NCBI GenBank assembly: GCA_016284315.1
Contig: JAEEOO010000012.1
Location: 1-64,000 of the forward strand
Length of the DNA stretch: 64,000 bases
Direction of reading: 5' to 3'
DNA from: Lachnospiraceae bacterium
GTDB lineage: Bacteria > Bacillota > Clostridia > Lachnospirales > Lachnospiraceae
Part shown: positions 34,951 through 44,340 of the stretch, piece by piece
How the letters are laid out: the number at the start of each line of letters is the position of its first letter
How positions within the stretch are numbered: position 1 is the first letter of the stretch
The notes under the pieces: model-generated
The model's input: only the letters and a program-made list of their open reading frames with translations
The model's database searches: none
What the model was told of the DNA's origin: nothing
Position numbers and translations under genes: made by a program

Positions 34951-36168
34951 ATGGTTAAAGTCGCAGTACTAGGCTATGGCACGGTTGGTAGCGGTGTCGT
35001 AGAAGTTTTATCAGAGAACAAAGAACTTGTCAGCAAGAAGTCCGGCACCGAGGTCAGCGTTAAATACATTCTCGATCTTCGTGATTTTCCCGGCGATACC
35101 TATGAGAAACTTATTATTCACGACTTTAACATTATTTTAAACGATCCCGAAGTTACCGTTGTCTGCGAGACAATGGGCGGTGTGGGAGCTGCTTATCAGT
35201 TTTCAAAGCAGTGCCTTGAAAAGGGTAAGAGTGTTTGTACTTCAAATAAGGAGCTTGTTGCAAAACATGGCCCCGAACTTTTAAAGATTGCAAAAGAACA
35301 TTATTGCAGTTACCTCTTTGAGGCCAGCGTCGGCGGAGGAATTCCTATCATCCGTCCCATCATGGATGCACTTGCGGCTGAAAAGATCGAGAGCATTCTC
35401 GGAATCTTAAACGGAACAACCAATTTCATATTGACCAAGATGGAAAAGGAAGGTGCCGATTTTGATGCAGTATTAAAGCTGGCACAGGAACTTGGCTATG
35501 CAGAGCGCAATCCCGAAGCAGACGTTGAGGGACATGATGCATGCCGTAAGATCTCAATCCTTTCTTCCCTTATGCTTGGAAAGAACGTGGATTCTGAGAA
35601 GGTATATACAGAAGGTATCACTAAGATCACTGCAGAGGATTTTGCATTTGCAAAGAAGGCAGGTTACACCATCAAGATCCTTGGTGTCAGCGAGGCTCAG
35701 GGAGAGGGTGAAGTTCTTACTTATGTTTCACCTTTCTTTATCGAGAACAGCCATCCTCTTGCAATGGTAAATGATGTATTTAACGGAATCTTCGTTACCG
35801 GAAATATGGTAGGAGATACCATGTACTACGGAAAGGGCGCAGGAAAGCTTCCTACCGCCAGTGCGGTTGCAGCAGATGTTATCGATGCTGCGAGACATCA
35901 GGGCAAGAATGTTCCCTGCTACTGGGACGAAGATGATGCCAAGCTTGCTGATATCAGCGACGCTTCATTCAAGTACTACGTAAGGGTTAAGGCTGATGCT
36001 CTAGATGAGCTTAAGAGTCTTGCACCCGCAGGCAAACTTATTGAGGCTGATGTTGCAGGTCAGGCAGGATATATTACCGAAAAGATCTGTGAAAGAGATT
36101 TCGTAAAGATCGCAGAGAAACTCGGTGATAAGATGCTCGGAAGATTAAGAGTATACAGCGCAAAATAA
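34951..36168 (+). CDS. hom: Homoserine dehydrogenase
   Basis: 405 residues. The NAD(P) Rossmann motif GYGTVGSGV (8-16) and EASVGGGIPIIRP, LNGTTNFILTKM and YAERNPEADVEGHDACRK are diagnostic. A C-terminal ACT-like regulatory domain (about 340-405) ends in LGRLRVYSAK. It reduces aspartate semialdehyde to homoserine for threonine and methionine. AAAGGAGAACAG precedes ATG. Aspartate kinase follows 63 bases later, so the first and third steps of the pathway are together. Confidence 0.97.
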   Translation: MVKVAVLGYGTVGSGVVEVLSENKELVSKKSGTEVSVKYILDLRDFPGDTYEKLIIHDFNIILNDPEVTVVCETMGGVGAAYQFSKQCLEKGKSVCTSNKELVAKHGPELLKIAKEHYCSYLFEASVGGGIPIIRPIMDALAAEKIESILGILNGTTNFILTKMEKEGADFDAVLKLAQELGYAERNPEADVEGHDACRKISILSSLMLGKNVDSEKVYTEGITKITAEDFAFAKKAGYTIKILGVSEAQGEGEVLTYVSPFFIENSHPLAMVNDVFNGIFVTGNMVGDTMYYGKGAGKLPTASAVAADVIDAARHQGKNVPCYWDEDDAKLADISDASFKYYVRVKADALDELKSLAPAGKLIEADVAGQAGYITEKICERDFVKIAEKLGDKMLGRLRVYSAK

Positions 36169-36231
36169 GCTTAAAGAATATCATTCCCTTTTCTTAGGGT
36201 AAATAGAAATGCTCAAGGAGATTTTAAGGTC

Positions 36232-37551
36232 ATGGCTAAGGTAGTAAAGTTCGGTGGTAGTTCACTTGCAAGTGCGGAGCAGTTTGAGAAAGTCGGAAGC
36301 ATTATTCGTGCGGAAGGCGACAGACGATTTGTAGTTCCATCAGCACCCGGAAAAAGGTACAAGGAGGACACTAAGGTTACCGATATGCTTTATGCATGTT
36401 ATGACCTTGCTGAGCACGGCAAAGATTTTTCTAAGGCTCTTGCAGATATCAAAGCAAGATATGACGAGATCATCAGCGGCCTTAAGCTCAACATGTCCCT
36501 TGATGAAGAATTTAAAGTAATTGAAAAAGATTTCAAGAAAAAGGCAGGAAAGGATTATGCCGCATCCAGAGGAGAGTTCCTCAACGGTATAGTCATGGCT
36601 GAGTATCTTGGATTTGAATTTGTAGATGCTGCCACGGTAATATTCTTTGCCGATGACGGTACATTCGATGCCGAAAAGACTCAGGCAATTCTCTCAAAGA
36701 GACTTGAAAATATGGATAATGCCGTAGTCCCCGGATTTTACGGAAGCTATGCGGACGGAAGAGTAAAGACCTTCTCAAGAGGTGGATCCGATATCACCGG
36801 TTCAATCGTTGCAAAAGCTATTCACGCCGATGTATATGAAAACTGGACCGATACTTCAGGATTCCTTATCGCTGACCCCAGGATCATCGATAGACCTCAG
36901 AAGATCGAGACCATCACCTATCGTGAGCTCAGAGAGCTTGCATACATGGGCGCAAGCGTATTCCATGAGGATGCTATCTTCCCCGTTAGGCAGGAAGGCA
37001 TTCCCATCAATATCAGAAATACCAACGATCCCGGAAACAGCGGAACATGGATCGTAGGAAGCACCGGACAGAAAGCAAAGTATACCATTACCGGTATCGC
37101 AGGAAAGAAGGGCTTCTGTTCAGTAAATATCGAAAAAGACATGATGAACTCAGAGGTTGGATTCGGTAGAAAGGTTCTTCAGGCATTCGAAGAGAACAAT
37201 ATCTCTTTCGAGCACCTTCCTTCAGGAATCGATACCATGACCGTATTTGTTCACCAGGATGAGTTCATTGATAAAGAGCAGAAGGTTGTATCTGCAATCC
37301 AGCGTATGGCAAAGCCCGATACCATTGATATCGAGTCAGACCTTGCACTTATCGCAGTCGTTGGACGTGGCATGCGTTCAATGAGAGGTACTGCAGCCCG
37401 CATCTTCTCAGCTCTTGCACATTCACACATCAACATCAAGATGATCGATCAGGGATCTTCCGAGATGAACATCATCATCGGTGTTGCCAACGAAGATTTT
37501 GAGAATGCTATCAGAGCAATCTATAATATTTTTGTAGAAACCTGCCTGTAA
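36232..37551 (+). CDS. lysC: Aspartate kinase
   Basis: 439 residues. KFGGSSLASAEQF at the N-terminus (KFGGSS substrate/ATP motif), SRGGSDITGSI in the middle, and two C-terminal ACT domains (about 300-439) for feedback control. It is of the monofunctional clostridial type with the insertion before the SRGGSD motif. It makes aspartyl phosphate for lysine, threonine and methionine, and so feeds aspartate semialdehyde, also needed by the polyamine operon near the end of the window. Confidence 0.95.
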   Translation: MAKVVKFGGSSLASAEQFEKVGSIIRAEGDRRFVVPSAPGKRYKEDTKVTDMLYACYDLAEHGKDFSKALADIKARYDEIISGLKLNMSLDEEFKVIEKDFKKKAGKDYAASRGEFLNGIVMAEYLGFEFVDAATVIFFADDGTFDAEKTQAILSKRLENMDNAVVPGFYGSYADGRVKTFSRGGSDITGSIVAKAIHADVYENWTDTSGFLIADPRIIDRPQKIETITYRELRELAYMGASVFHEDAIFPVRQEGIPINIRNTNDPGNSGTWIVGSTGQKAKYTITGIAGKKGFCSVNIEKDMMNSEVGFGRKVLQAFEENNISFEHLPSGIDTMTVFVHQDEFIDKEQKVVSAIQRMAKPDTIDIESDLALIAVVGRGMRSMRGTAARIFSALAHSHINIKMIDQGSSEMNIIIGVANEDFENAIRAIYNIFVETCL

Positions 37552-37574
37552 GTAGGGGGAAGTAGGAATAGGTT

Positions 37575-39260
37575 ATGTCAAAAAAGAGGAATAAAAAGAA
37601 AAACGTAGAAGTAAACAAGAACGCATCACAGCCTATAGCCGAAGAAGAAAAAGTTACTAAAGAAGAGATTTCCGAAGAAACTCAGGAAAAGGTAAGCACC
37701 GAGGATGATAAAGCTGAGAAAGAGCTTATCAATGAGTTTGAGAAAGCGGAAGAAAAGAATAATTCCGATGCTGAAAAGCCCGAAGAGAAAACTCCCGAAG
37801 CCGGAAACGGTGAGAAAGAGTATAGCGACGAGGCTAAGAAGGAATTCGAAAAAGCCCAGAAGGAACAGAAAGAGCAGGCAAGAAAAGCATCTGAGGCTCG
37901 CAAGGAAGAACTTGAAAAGTCCGGCGAGATGGATGAAAAGCGTCTTGCAAGAAGAAACAGAAGGATCAGAAACCAGGTTGCATCTTACCTCTCTGTTTTC
38001 CTTTTCTTCCTCATCGTTTTTGTGGGTGGATTCTTTATAGTTAAAGTTTTGGTGATCGATAAGGGATTTTTCTCAAAGAACAAAGAGCCTGAGATCACTG
38101 AAGAACAGCAGGAGCAGATTGACGAGCTTATCGGAGAGGAAGAGGTTCTTCCTGAGCCCGAGCCGGAACCGGAACCTGAACCCGAACCGGAACCTGTAGT
38201 CGATGAGGAAGCTCTTGCAGCAGCAAGACTCGACGAATATATCGATTCAGTAATTGCAGGAATGACTCTTGAGCAGAAGGTGGCCGGAATCATAATGACT
38301 TCACCCGAAGCTCTTACCAAGGTTAATCTTGCAACCATGGCCGGAAACGGAACTAAGACCGCTCTTGAAAAATATCAGGTCGGCGGTATCGTATATGCAT
38401 CAAAGAACGTGACCTCACAGTCACAGTTCAGTGATATGATCACCGGAACCATCGGAATGGTTTCAACTCCTACCTTCTTTGCAATTGCAGAAGAGGGAGG
38501 AAGCGCAAGTCCTCTTGCAAAGAACGGCTTCTATGAAGCTGTCGGAAGCACCGACGAGATCGTTGCAAGTAACGACATTCAGAATGCATATAATGCAGGT
38601 GTAACCATCGGTTCAGCTCTTAAGGGAATCGGAATCAATGTAGATCTTGCTCCCGTAGCAGATCTTTCAAGTGATGCAGCCGAGAGCCTTGACGGAAGAA
38701 CCTACGGAACATCAGCTATTGATACTGTAGGATATATCAGTTCAATGGAATCCGGTCTCGAGGCAAGCGGAGTTACATCCTGCCTTAAGTACTTCCCCGG
38801 TCAGGGATTTGCTACTACCGATCCTGAGAACGGACGTACCGTTATCGAGAAGTCTGAGGACGATTTCAGAAAAGGAGATCTTCTCATTTATCAGGCAAGC
38901 ATCGAGAACGGAACCAAGATGATCATGGTCAGCAACGCTGTTATCAATGCCTTTGATGAGACTCAGCCCGCAACCTTCTCCGGAACTATTGTTACCGATT
39001 TGCTCAGAACCGAGCTTGGTTTTGACGGAGTTATCCTTTCAGGAAACCTTGGTGACAAGGCAATCATGGATTACTACGGAGCTGACGAGGCTGCAGTCCT
39101 TGCCATCAAGGCAGGATGCGATATGCTCCTTAATCCCTATGATTTTGAGACCGCATATAACGGTATTATCAAAGCTGTAGGAGACGGAGTTGTTTCCGAA
39201 GATCGTATCAATGATTCACTTAAGAGGATTTATCGTATAAAGTATGCAGGAAGCGTCTGA
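37575..39260 (+). CDS. Membrane-anchored GH3-like protein lacking catalytic residues
   Basis: 561 residues: a highly charged Lys/Glu-rich cytoplasmic segment (1-133), one membrane helix (137-160), a Pro-Glu repeat spacer (193-207) and a GH3 NagZ-like domain (about 215-561) that should face outside. The fold motifs remain (DLAPVADLS, DGRTYGT, ELGFDGVI), but KHFPGHG is KYFPGQG (405-411), the Asp-His dyad region reads TTDPENGRTV, and the nucleophile segment T-D-D-L is SGNL (489-492). It is therefore probably not a hydrolase; a structural or glycan-binding role is inferred. The last 17 bases overlap hemW. Confidence 0.88.
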   Translation: MSKKRNKKKNVEVNKNASQPIAEEEKVTKEEISEETQEKVSTEDDKAEKELINEFEKAEEKNNSDAEKPEEKTPEAGNGEKEYSDEAKKEFEKAQKEQKEQARKASEARKEELEKSGEMDEKRLARRNRRIRNQVASYLSVFLFFLIVFVGGFFIVKVLVIDKGFFSKNKEPEITEEQQEQIDELIGEEEVLPEPEPEPEPEPEPEPVVDEEALAAARLDEYIDSVIAGMTLEQKVAGIIMTSPEALTKVNLATMAGNGTKTALEKYQVGGIVYASKNVTSQSQFSDMITGTIGMVSTPTFFAIAEEGGSASPLAKNGFYEAVGSTDEIVASNDIQNAYNAGVTIGSALKGIGINVDLAPVADLSSDAAESLDGRTYGTSAIDTVGYISSMESGLEASGVTSCLKYFPGQGFATTDPENGRTVIEKSEDDFRKGDLLIYQASIENGTKMIMVSNAVINAFDETQPATFSGTIVTDLLRTELGFDGVILSGNLGDKAIMDYYGADEAAVLAIKAGCDMLLNPYDFETAYNGIIKAVGDGVVSEDRINDSLKRIYRIKYAGSV

Positions 39261-40464
39261 ACTTGAAATCTATGTGCATATTCCTTTTTGTGTAAAAAAG
39301 TGTTCATACTGTGATTTCCTCTCTTTCAAAATGGGAGAGGAAACTCACAGGGAATATATTTTTGCACTTAAAAATGAGATACTAAACTATATGAGTGCAG
39401 AAGTAAAACGTAAGCTTAATGAAAAGAGCTATGTTGTTACTTCTGTTTTTTTTGGTGGCGGAACACCAACAGTTTTGCCTTCTAAAGAATTGACCGATAT
39501 CTTGGCTGAGTTAAAGAGATGCTTTCATTTTTCGGAAGATGCTGAGATAACTACAGAATGCAATCCCGGAACGGTAACAGCGGAAGACTTGGCTGTACTT
39601 AAAAAGGCAGGATTCAACAGGCTGTCCATAGGACTTCAAAGTGCCAACGATGAAGAACTCAGACGTATCGGAAGGATCCACAATTTTGCCCGGTTTAAAG
39701 CAACATACGAAAATGCTATAAAGGCAGGGTTTGAGAATATAAATGTAGATCTTATAACTGCGCTTCCCGAGCAGAGCCTTGAGGATGTGGACAGTTCTCT
39801 TGAAAAGATACTTTCATTGGATCCTTTGCCAAAGCATATATCTTCCTACAGCCTTATCCTTGAAGAAGGGACGGAGTTCATGCGCCTCCATGATGAAGGA
39901 AAGCTGAATCTTCCGGATGAAGAAAGTGAGAGAATTTATCATTGGCGAGTTATCGACAGGCTTAAAGAAGCAGGATATGAGCAGTACGAGCTTTCAAATA
40001 TTGCACAGCCGGGATTTGAGTGCAGGCATAATGTCGGGTATTGGACGGGAAAAGAGTACCTTGGATTTGGACTCGGTGCATCTTCTTATTTTGAAAATGA
40101 GAGGTTTTCAAACACAAGAGATTTAAAGGAATACCTTGGATATTGGGGAAGGGGTGCGTCGTACGCCGAGGGCGCGAAAGACGTGGTGCAGGACAGGCCA
40201 CTCGGTGAGATGGAAGAACTAACCGATGGTGATAAGATCTCTGAATTCATGTTCCTTGGTCTTCGCATGACACATGGCATAAGCATAGCGGAGTTTGAAA
40301 GCAGGTTTAACAGGAACTTTGAGGAGATATTTGGGGAAATCACAAAGAAGCATATTGATGAAGGCCTGCTTTCCAAAACAGGAGACAGGATCTTTTTGAC
40401 AAGACGTGGTCAAGATGTTGCAAATTATGTGTTTAGTGACTATTTGATGACAGACAATACTTGA
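39244..40464 (+). CDS. hemW: Radical SAM heme chaperone HemW
   Basis: 406 residues. YVHIPFCVKKCSYCDFLSF carries the radical-SAM cysteine triad C-x3-C-x2-C, and the VFFGGGTPTVL and ISSYSLILEEGT stretches and an HTH-like C-terminal domain fit HemW (formerly HemN-like), which inserts heme into proteins. The HemN-specific extra residues are absent. The gene starts 17 bases inside the preceding GH3-like gene, with AAGAGGA about 14 bases before the ATG. Confidence 0.93.
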   Translation: MQEASELEIYVHIPFCVKKCSYCDFLSFKMGEETHREYIFALKNEILNYMSAEVKRKLNEKSYVVTSVFFGGGTPTVLPSKELTDILAELKRCFHFSEDAEITTECNPGTVTAEDLAVLKKAGFNRLSIGLQSANDEELRRIGRIHNFARFKATYENAIKAGFENINVDLITALPEQSLEDVDSSLEKILSLDPLPKHISSYSLILEEGTEFMRLHDEGKLNLPDEESERIYHWRVIDRLKEAGYEQYELSNIAQPGFECRHNVGYWTGKEYLGFGLGASSYFENERFSNTRDLKEYLGYWGRGASYAEGAKDVVQDRPLGEMEELTDGDKISEFMFLGLRMTHGISIAEFESRFNRNFEEIFGEITKKHIDEGLLSKTGDRIFLTRRGQDVANYVFSDYLMTDNT

Positions 40465-40489
40465 TTTTGTTAAAGTATTTTTATATAAT
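40461..40489 (+). promoter_or_regulatory. Sigma-A type promoter for the HD-GYP-like/pilT pair
   Basis: TTGATT (40461-40466), 17 bases, TATAAT (40484-40489). The -35 overlaps the hemW stop codon (TGA 40462-40464). Confidence 0.75.
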
Positions 40490-40552
40490 TTTAAATGTCG
40501 GATTGTAGTTTTCTAAATTCGGTATGTTTTTTAGGTACGGGGAGAAATTAAG

Positions 40553-41668
40553 ATGAAATTTGTTAAGTTGGAGGATCTTAAGACGGGTATGAGACTTGCC
40601 CGTCCCATTTATTCAAAGAGTGGAGTTCTCCTTTTTGAGAGAGATACTATCCTGACAACATCAGCCATCGACAATGTAAAGAATTTCGGATTGCTGGGAA
40701 TTTATATTCTGGAACCTGCAGAGCCTCTTCCACCCATGTCGGAAGAAGACAAGGAATTCGAAAGATTCCAGACCGTTATGGTCAATTCCATTCAGGATGA
40801 GTTGGAGAAGATTGCTTCCACCAAGCGTACTAAAAACCTTCCAAATATCAATTCCCAGATCGTTCGTGCATACGGACATTTGGAGGATAAGATCAACTTT
40901 TATCAGAATTTACGAAGCAGAAGTGATTTTGTAGCAAGACATTCATTTAATGTTGCTATTCTTTGTACTCTTATATGCCATACCATGAACCTGCCCATCG
41001 ATGAGCAGAACAGGATCGTAAATGCAGCCCTTGTTCATGATATCGGACGTGTTAAGTCAAAGAATGAAGAAGTCTTTGGCAACAGTGGAGACAAGGATTT
41101 AAGAGAGGCTTTCTATAAAGAGACCGAAGCTGCCTATGATATTCTTGAAGAAGTCTTTGCAAATGACGGAGCCGCTGTAAAGCGTATCTGCAAGCAGGCT
41201 CTCAAGGTCCAGGCTGATAGAGAGCTTGGCAACGAAGATACTCTTTCAAGAGACAAGATGGTGGTTGGCGCAAGAATCCTTCTTGTCGCTAACGTTTATG
41301 ATGAAAAGACCGCGATGAACCTTAGCGGAGAAAATGAGTCCGAAGTCAAGGCTATCAAGGAATTCCTTGATAACCCCGATATATATGATCCTGAGGTGGT
41401 AAAGGCACTTGTTTCTTCCATCAATATTCTTTTCCCCGGTGTCAGTGTTGAACTAAGTACCGGAGAAAAAGCACTTGTCATTTCGGAGAATGCGTTTAAC
41501 ATTCTTCAGCCCACAGTTCTTTGCTTTAAAGATAATTCAATACTTGATATGTCGCTCAAACAGAATAACGACATATATGTAGTTGATATTATGAAGACAC
41601 TTGATAACCGGTATGTAATGGACACCGATCAACTAAAAAATTTAACCGGGGGTTTAAACAATGCTTGA
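40553..41668 (+). CDS. Degenerate HD-GYP domain protein
   Basis: 371 residues. The N-terminal segment (1-60) is the small beta domain with LKTGMRLARPIYSKSG often seen before HD-GYP. The HD part keeps RHSFNVA (H130), VHDIG (H162, D163) and a relic of the DxxDA motif (VANVYDEKTAM), but the HHE and GYP signatures are missing (CKQALKVQADRELGNED instead). About 100 C-terminal residues follow. It may bind rather than cleave c-di-GMP. It overlaps pilT by 8 bases, which suggests a shared pilus role. Confidence 0.82.
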   Translation: MKFVKLEDLKTGMRLARPIYSKSGVLLFERDTILTTSAIDNVKNFGLLGIYILEPAEPLPPMSEEDKEFERFQTVMVNSIQDELEKIASTKRTKNLPNINSQIVRAYGHLEDKINFYQNLRSRSDFVARHSFNVAILCTLICHTMNLPIDEQNRIVNAALVHDIGRVKSKNEEVFGNSGDKDLREAFYKETEAAYDILEEVFANDGAAVKRICKQALKVQADRELGNEDTLSRDKMVVGARILLVANVYDEKTAMNLSGENESEVKAIKEFLDNPDIYDPEVVKALVSSINILFPGVSVELSTGEKALVISENAFNILQPTVLCFKDNSILDMSLKQNNDIYVVDIMKTLDNRYVMDTDQLKNLTGGLNNA

Positions 41669-42716
41669 TATCGAAGAAGTACTCAAAAAAGCAAAAGAGG
41701 CAGGAGCCAGTGACGTACATATCACAGTAGGTATTCCTCCCAAGATGCGAGTTAACGGAAATCTTATCACAATGGATGAGTATCAGAGGATGCTTCCTGC
41801 AGATACTTTGGATGTCGTGCTCAATATTACTTCCGATGCACAGCGTGCAAAATTCGAGGAGCGCGGTGAATTCGATATGTCCTTCTCAATCCCTAATGTC
41901 GGACGTTATCGTGTTAACATCTATAAGCAGAGAGGTTCAGCCAGCCTTGCATTCCGTCTTGTAGGAACCGTAGTCCCCACCGCAGAATCTCTTGGAGTAC
42001 CTCCTTCAGTTATGGATCTCTATCAGAGAAAGAGAGGACTTGTCCTTGTTACAGGCCCTACAGGAAGTGGTAAGTCTACCACTCTTGCAGCCATAATCGA
42101 CAAGATCAATAACTTCCGCGATGCTCATGTTATTACCCTTGAGGACCCTATTGAGTACCTGCATCAGCACAAGATGTCAATGGTTAACCAGAGAGAGATC
42201 GGACTTGACTCCAATAACTATGCAAACGCTCTTCGTGCAGCCCTCCGTGAGGACCCCGATGTTATCCTTGTGGGTGAGATGAGAGACTTCGAGACCATCA
42301 GCGTAGCTATTACCGCAGCTGAGACCGGTCACCTCGTTCTTTCAACCCTGCACACCATCGGAGCAGCCAGCACCGTAGACCGTGTTATCGACGTATTCCC
42401 TCCTCATCAGCAGCAGCAGATCAGAGTTCAGCTTGCAAACGTTCTTGAAGCGGTTGTATCTCAGCAGCTCATCCCTACTGCAGACGGCAAGGGACGTGTG
42501 GCAGCATTCGAAGTTATGCATGCAAACCATGCGGTTAGAAACCTTATCAGAGAAGGTAAGTCACATCAGCTTGCATCTGTAATGCAGACCAACAGAAAGC
42601 TTGGTATGATCACGATGGATGAAGCAATCTTACAGCTCTACTTTGACGGAAAGATCGACAGAGAGCAGGCTATCAACTTCGCTCAGGATCCCGATGCAAT
42701 GGAGATGAAACTCTAA
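41661..42716 (+). CDS. pilT: Type IV pilus retraction ATPase PilT
   Basis: 351 residues of the secretion-ATPase superfamily. Walker A GPTGSGKST, the Asp box ITLEDPIEY, Walker B VILVGEMRD, and the His box ETGHLVLSTLHT are all present; the C-terminal PilT-type helix GMITMDEAI(L)QLYFDGKI is seen. It retracts type IV pili, which powers twitching and DNA uptake. Its TAA stop directly abuts the stop of yifB on the other strand (TAATTA), leaving no room for a terminator. Confidence 0.96.
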   Translation: MLDIEEVLKKAKEAGASDVHITVGIPPKMRVNGNLITMDEYQRMLPADTLDVVLNITSDAQRAKFEERGEFDMSFSIPNVGRYRVNIYKQRGSASLAFRLVGTVVPTAESLGVPPSVMDLYQRKRGLVLVTGPTGSGKSTTLAAIIDKINNFRDAHVITLEDPIEYLHQHKMSMVNQREIGLDSNNYANALRAALREDPDVILVGEMRDFETISVAITAAETGHLVLSTLHTIGAASTVDRVIDVFPPHQQQQIRVQLANVLEAVVSQQLIPTADGKGRVAAFEVMHANHAVRNLIREGKSHQLASVMQTNRKLGMITMDEAILQLYFDGKIDREQAINFAQDPDAMEMKL

Positions 42717-44264
42717 TTAAAGGTTTCTCCAATATTCAAAATTGGGACGGAAATTAACAGCTTCAAGGATGTGTTCCTTTAGGACATTTTCCGAACCTGA
42801 AAGATCCGCGATGGTTCTTGAAACTCGCAGGATCCTATGGTAAGACCGGAGGCTTAAGGAAAACTTTTCGTAGATGGATTTAAGGAATTTGACCTCCTTA
42901 TCTCCAAGATTACAGTAGCCTTCGATATCCGTTCCGCTTACTTCAGAATTAAAACGGTATGCAGTTTCTGCATATCGTTTTTTTTGCATTTCTCTTGCTT
43001 TCATGACCTTGTTTCTCATGGACTCGCTGGATTCATTTTCCGTTGTGCTTCCCATTTCATCCAGCTTAACCTGGGTCATTTCAACGCAAAGGTCGATGCG
43101 GTCCAGAATGGGTCCTGAGATCTTGCTTAAGTATTTTCTTAAGACAGGTTCCGTACAGTTACATCTGTTCCTATCGGGGTAATATCCGCAGGGGCAGGGA
43201 TTCATGGCGCATATAAGGAGAAAATCCGCGGGATATGTAACAGAGTAATTGGCTCTTGAAATATTGACAATATGGTCTTCAAGAGGCTGCCTTAAACTGT
43301 CTATGCTCTTTCTGTCAAACTCCGTCAGTTCATCCAAAAACAAAACGCTCCTGTGGGCCATTGAAACTGCGCCGGGCCTTGGATTTGTACCGCCACCTAT
43401 AAGAGCGGGGAGAGTAAGAGAGTGGTGGGGAGCCTCAAAACCTCTTGATGTGATAAGAGATTTATCAGATGAAAGCTTCCCTGCTACACTGTAGACAGCG
43501 GTTATCTCCAGGGCTTCTTCCAGTGAAAGGGGTGGGAGTATGGTGGGAATCCTTTTTGCGATCAGGGATTTACCGACTCCGGGAGGACCTGTCATCAGCA
43601 TGCTGTGAAATCCTGCGGCGGAGATCATGGAGGCTCTTTTTGCTGCAGCTTGTCCATGGACTTCGTTAAAGTCTGGCATTGAATCCTCTGAGCATTCGGA
43701 TTCCGATAAAAGAGATGCGGCATCAACCTTTGTTATCGTAAGGGGATACTCTGCGGGATCCTTTAAGTAGTTAAACAGCTCCTTTAAACTTGATACTCCT
43801 ATTACATCTATACCGGGGATCACAGCGCCTTCTCTTGCATTTTCAGCGGGGATGATTATCTTTCCTGTTCCCTCATCCGCAGCTTTTTTAGCGAGAGAAA
43901 GAACTCCTCTTATCGGCTTTATCTCACCGTTTAATCCAAGCTCACCTGCTATAAGGCAGTTATCGGTACAGCCCTTGGGAAGCATTTCACAGCTGAGAAG
44001 CAGGGCAATTGCAATAGGAAGATCGTATGATGTTCCTTCTTTGTGAATATCTGCGGGAGATAGGTTGACGGTGATCCGGGCGGAAGGGGCGGAGAGCCCG
44101 GTGTTCTTCAGGGCTGCAAAGACTCTTTCCTTTGACTCCCTGACTTCGCTTCCGGGGCATCCAACCATGGAAAAATAGGGAAGTCCGTTTGATACATCAA
44201 CTTCCACGCTTATAAGTATTGCATCGACTCCCAAAAGGGAGCCGGATATTATCTTACTGAACAT
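42717..44264 (-). CDS. YifB family Mg chelatase-like AAA ATPase (ComM-like)
   Basis: 515 residues. ChlI-like N-terminal Lon-protease-type fold (VDVSNGLPYFSMVGCPG; VNLSPADIHKEGTSYDLPIA), a Walker A GPPGVGKS in the AAA+ core (MLMTGPPGVGKSLIAKRIP), sensor segment LFLDELTEF, and the cysteine group NPCPCGYYPDRNRCNC typical of the family. ComM homologues are hexameric helicases that extend branch migration during natural transformation. Read with dprA upstream and pilT opposite, a role in DNA uptake is plausible. Confidence 0.93.
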   Translation of the reverse strand: MFSKIISGSLLGVDAILISVEVDVSNGLPYFSMVGCPGSEVRESKERVFAALKNTGLSAPSARITVNLSPADIHKEGTSYDLPIAIALLLSCEMLPKGCTDNCLIAGELGLNGEIKPIRGVLSLAKKAADEGTGKIIIPAENAREGAVIPGIDVIGVSSLKELFNYLKDPAEYPLTITKVDAASLLSESECSEDSMPDFNEVHGQAAAKRASMISAAGFHSMLMTGPPGVGKSLIAKRIPTILPPLSLEEALEITAVYSVAGKLSSDKSLITSRGFEAPHHSLTLPALIGGGTNPRPGAVSMAHRSVLFLDELTEFDRKSIDSLRQPLEDHIVNISRANYSVTYPADFLLICAMNPCPCGYYPDRNRCNCTEPVLRKYLSKISGPILDRIDLCVEMTQVKLDEMGSTTENESSESMRNKVMKAREMQKKRYAETAYRFNSEVSGTDIEGYCNLGDKEVKFLKSIYEKFSLSLRSYHRILRVSRTIADLSGSENVLKEHILEAVNFRPNFEYWRNL

Positions 44265-44340
44265 TAATTTATCTCTTTCTATTAGTTGATCAATTGACTG
44301 TATTATCGAATTATGAAAAGCTTTATAAACTCCGGAAGCA

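Noticed and set aside
38155-38200. Pro-Glu coding repeat as a possible minisatellite or CRISPR-like array
   Set aside because: The short GAGCCNGA-type repeats encode the stalk of the GH3-like protein and have no spacer structure.
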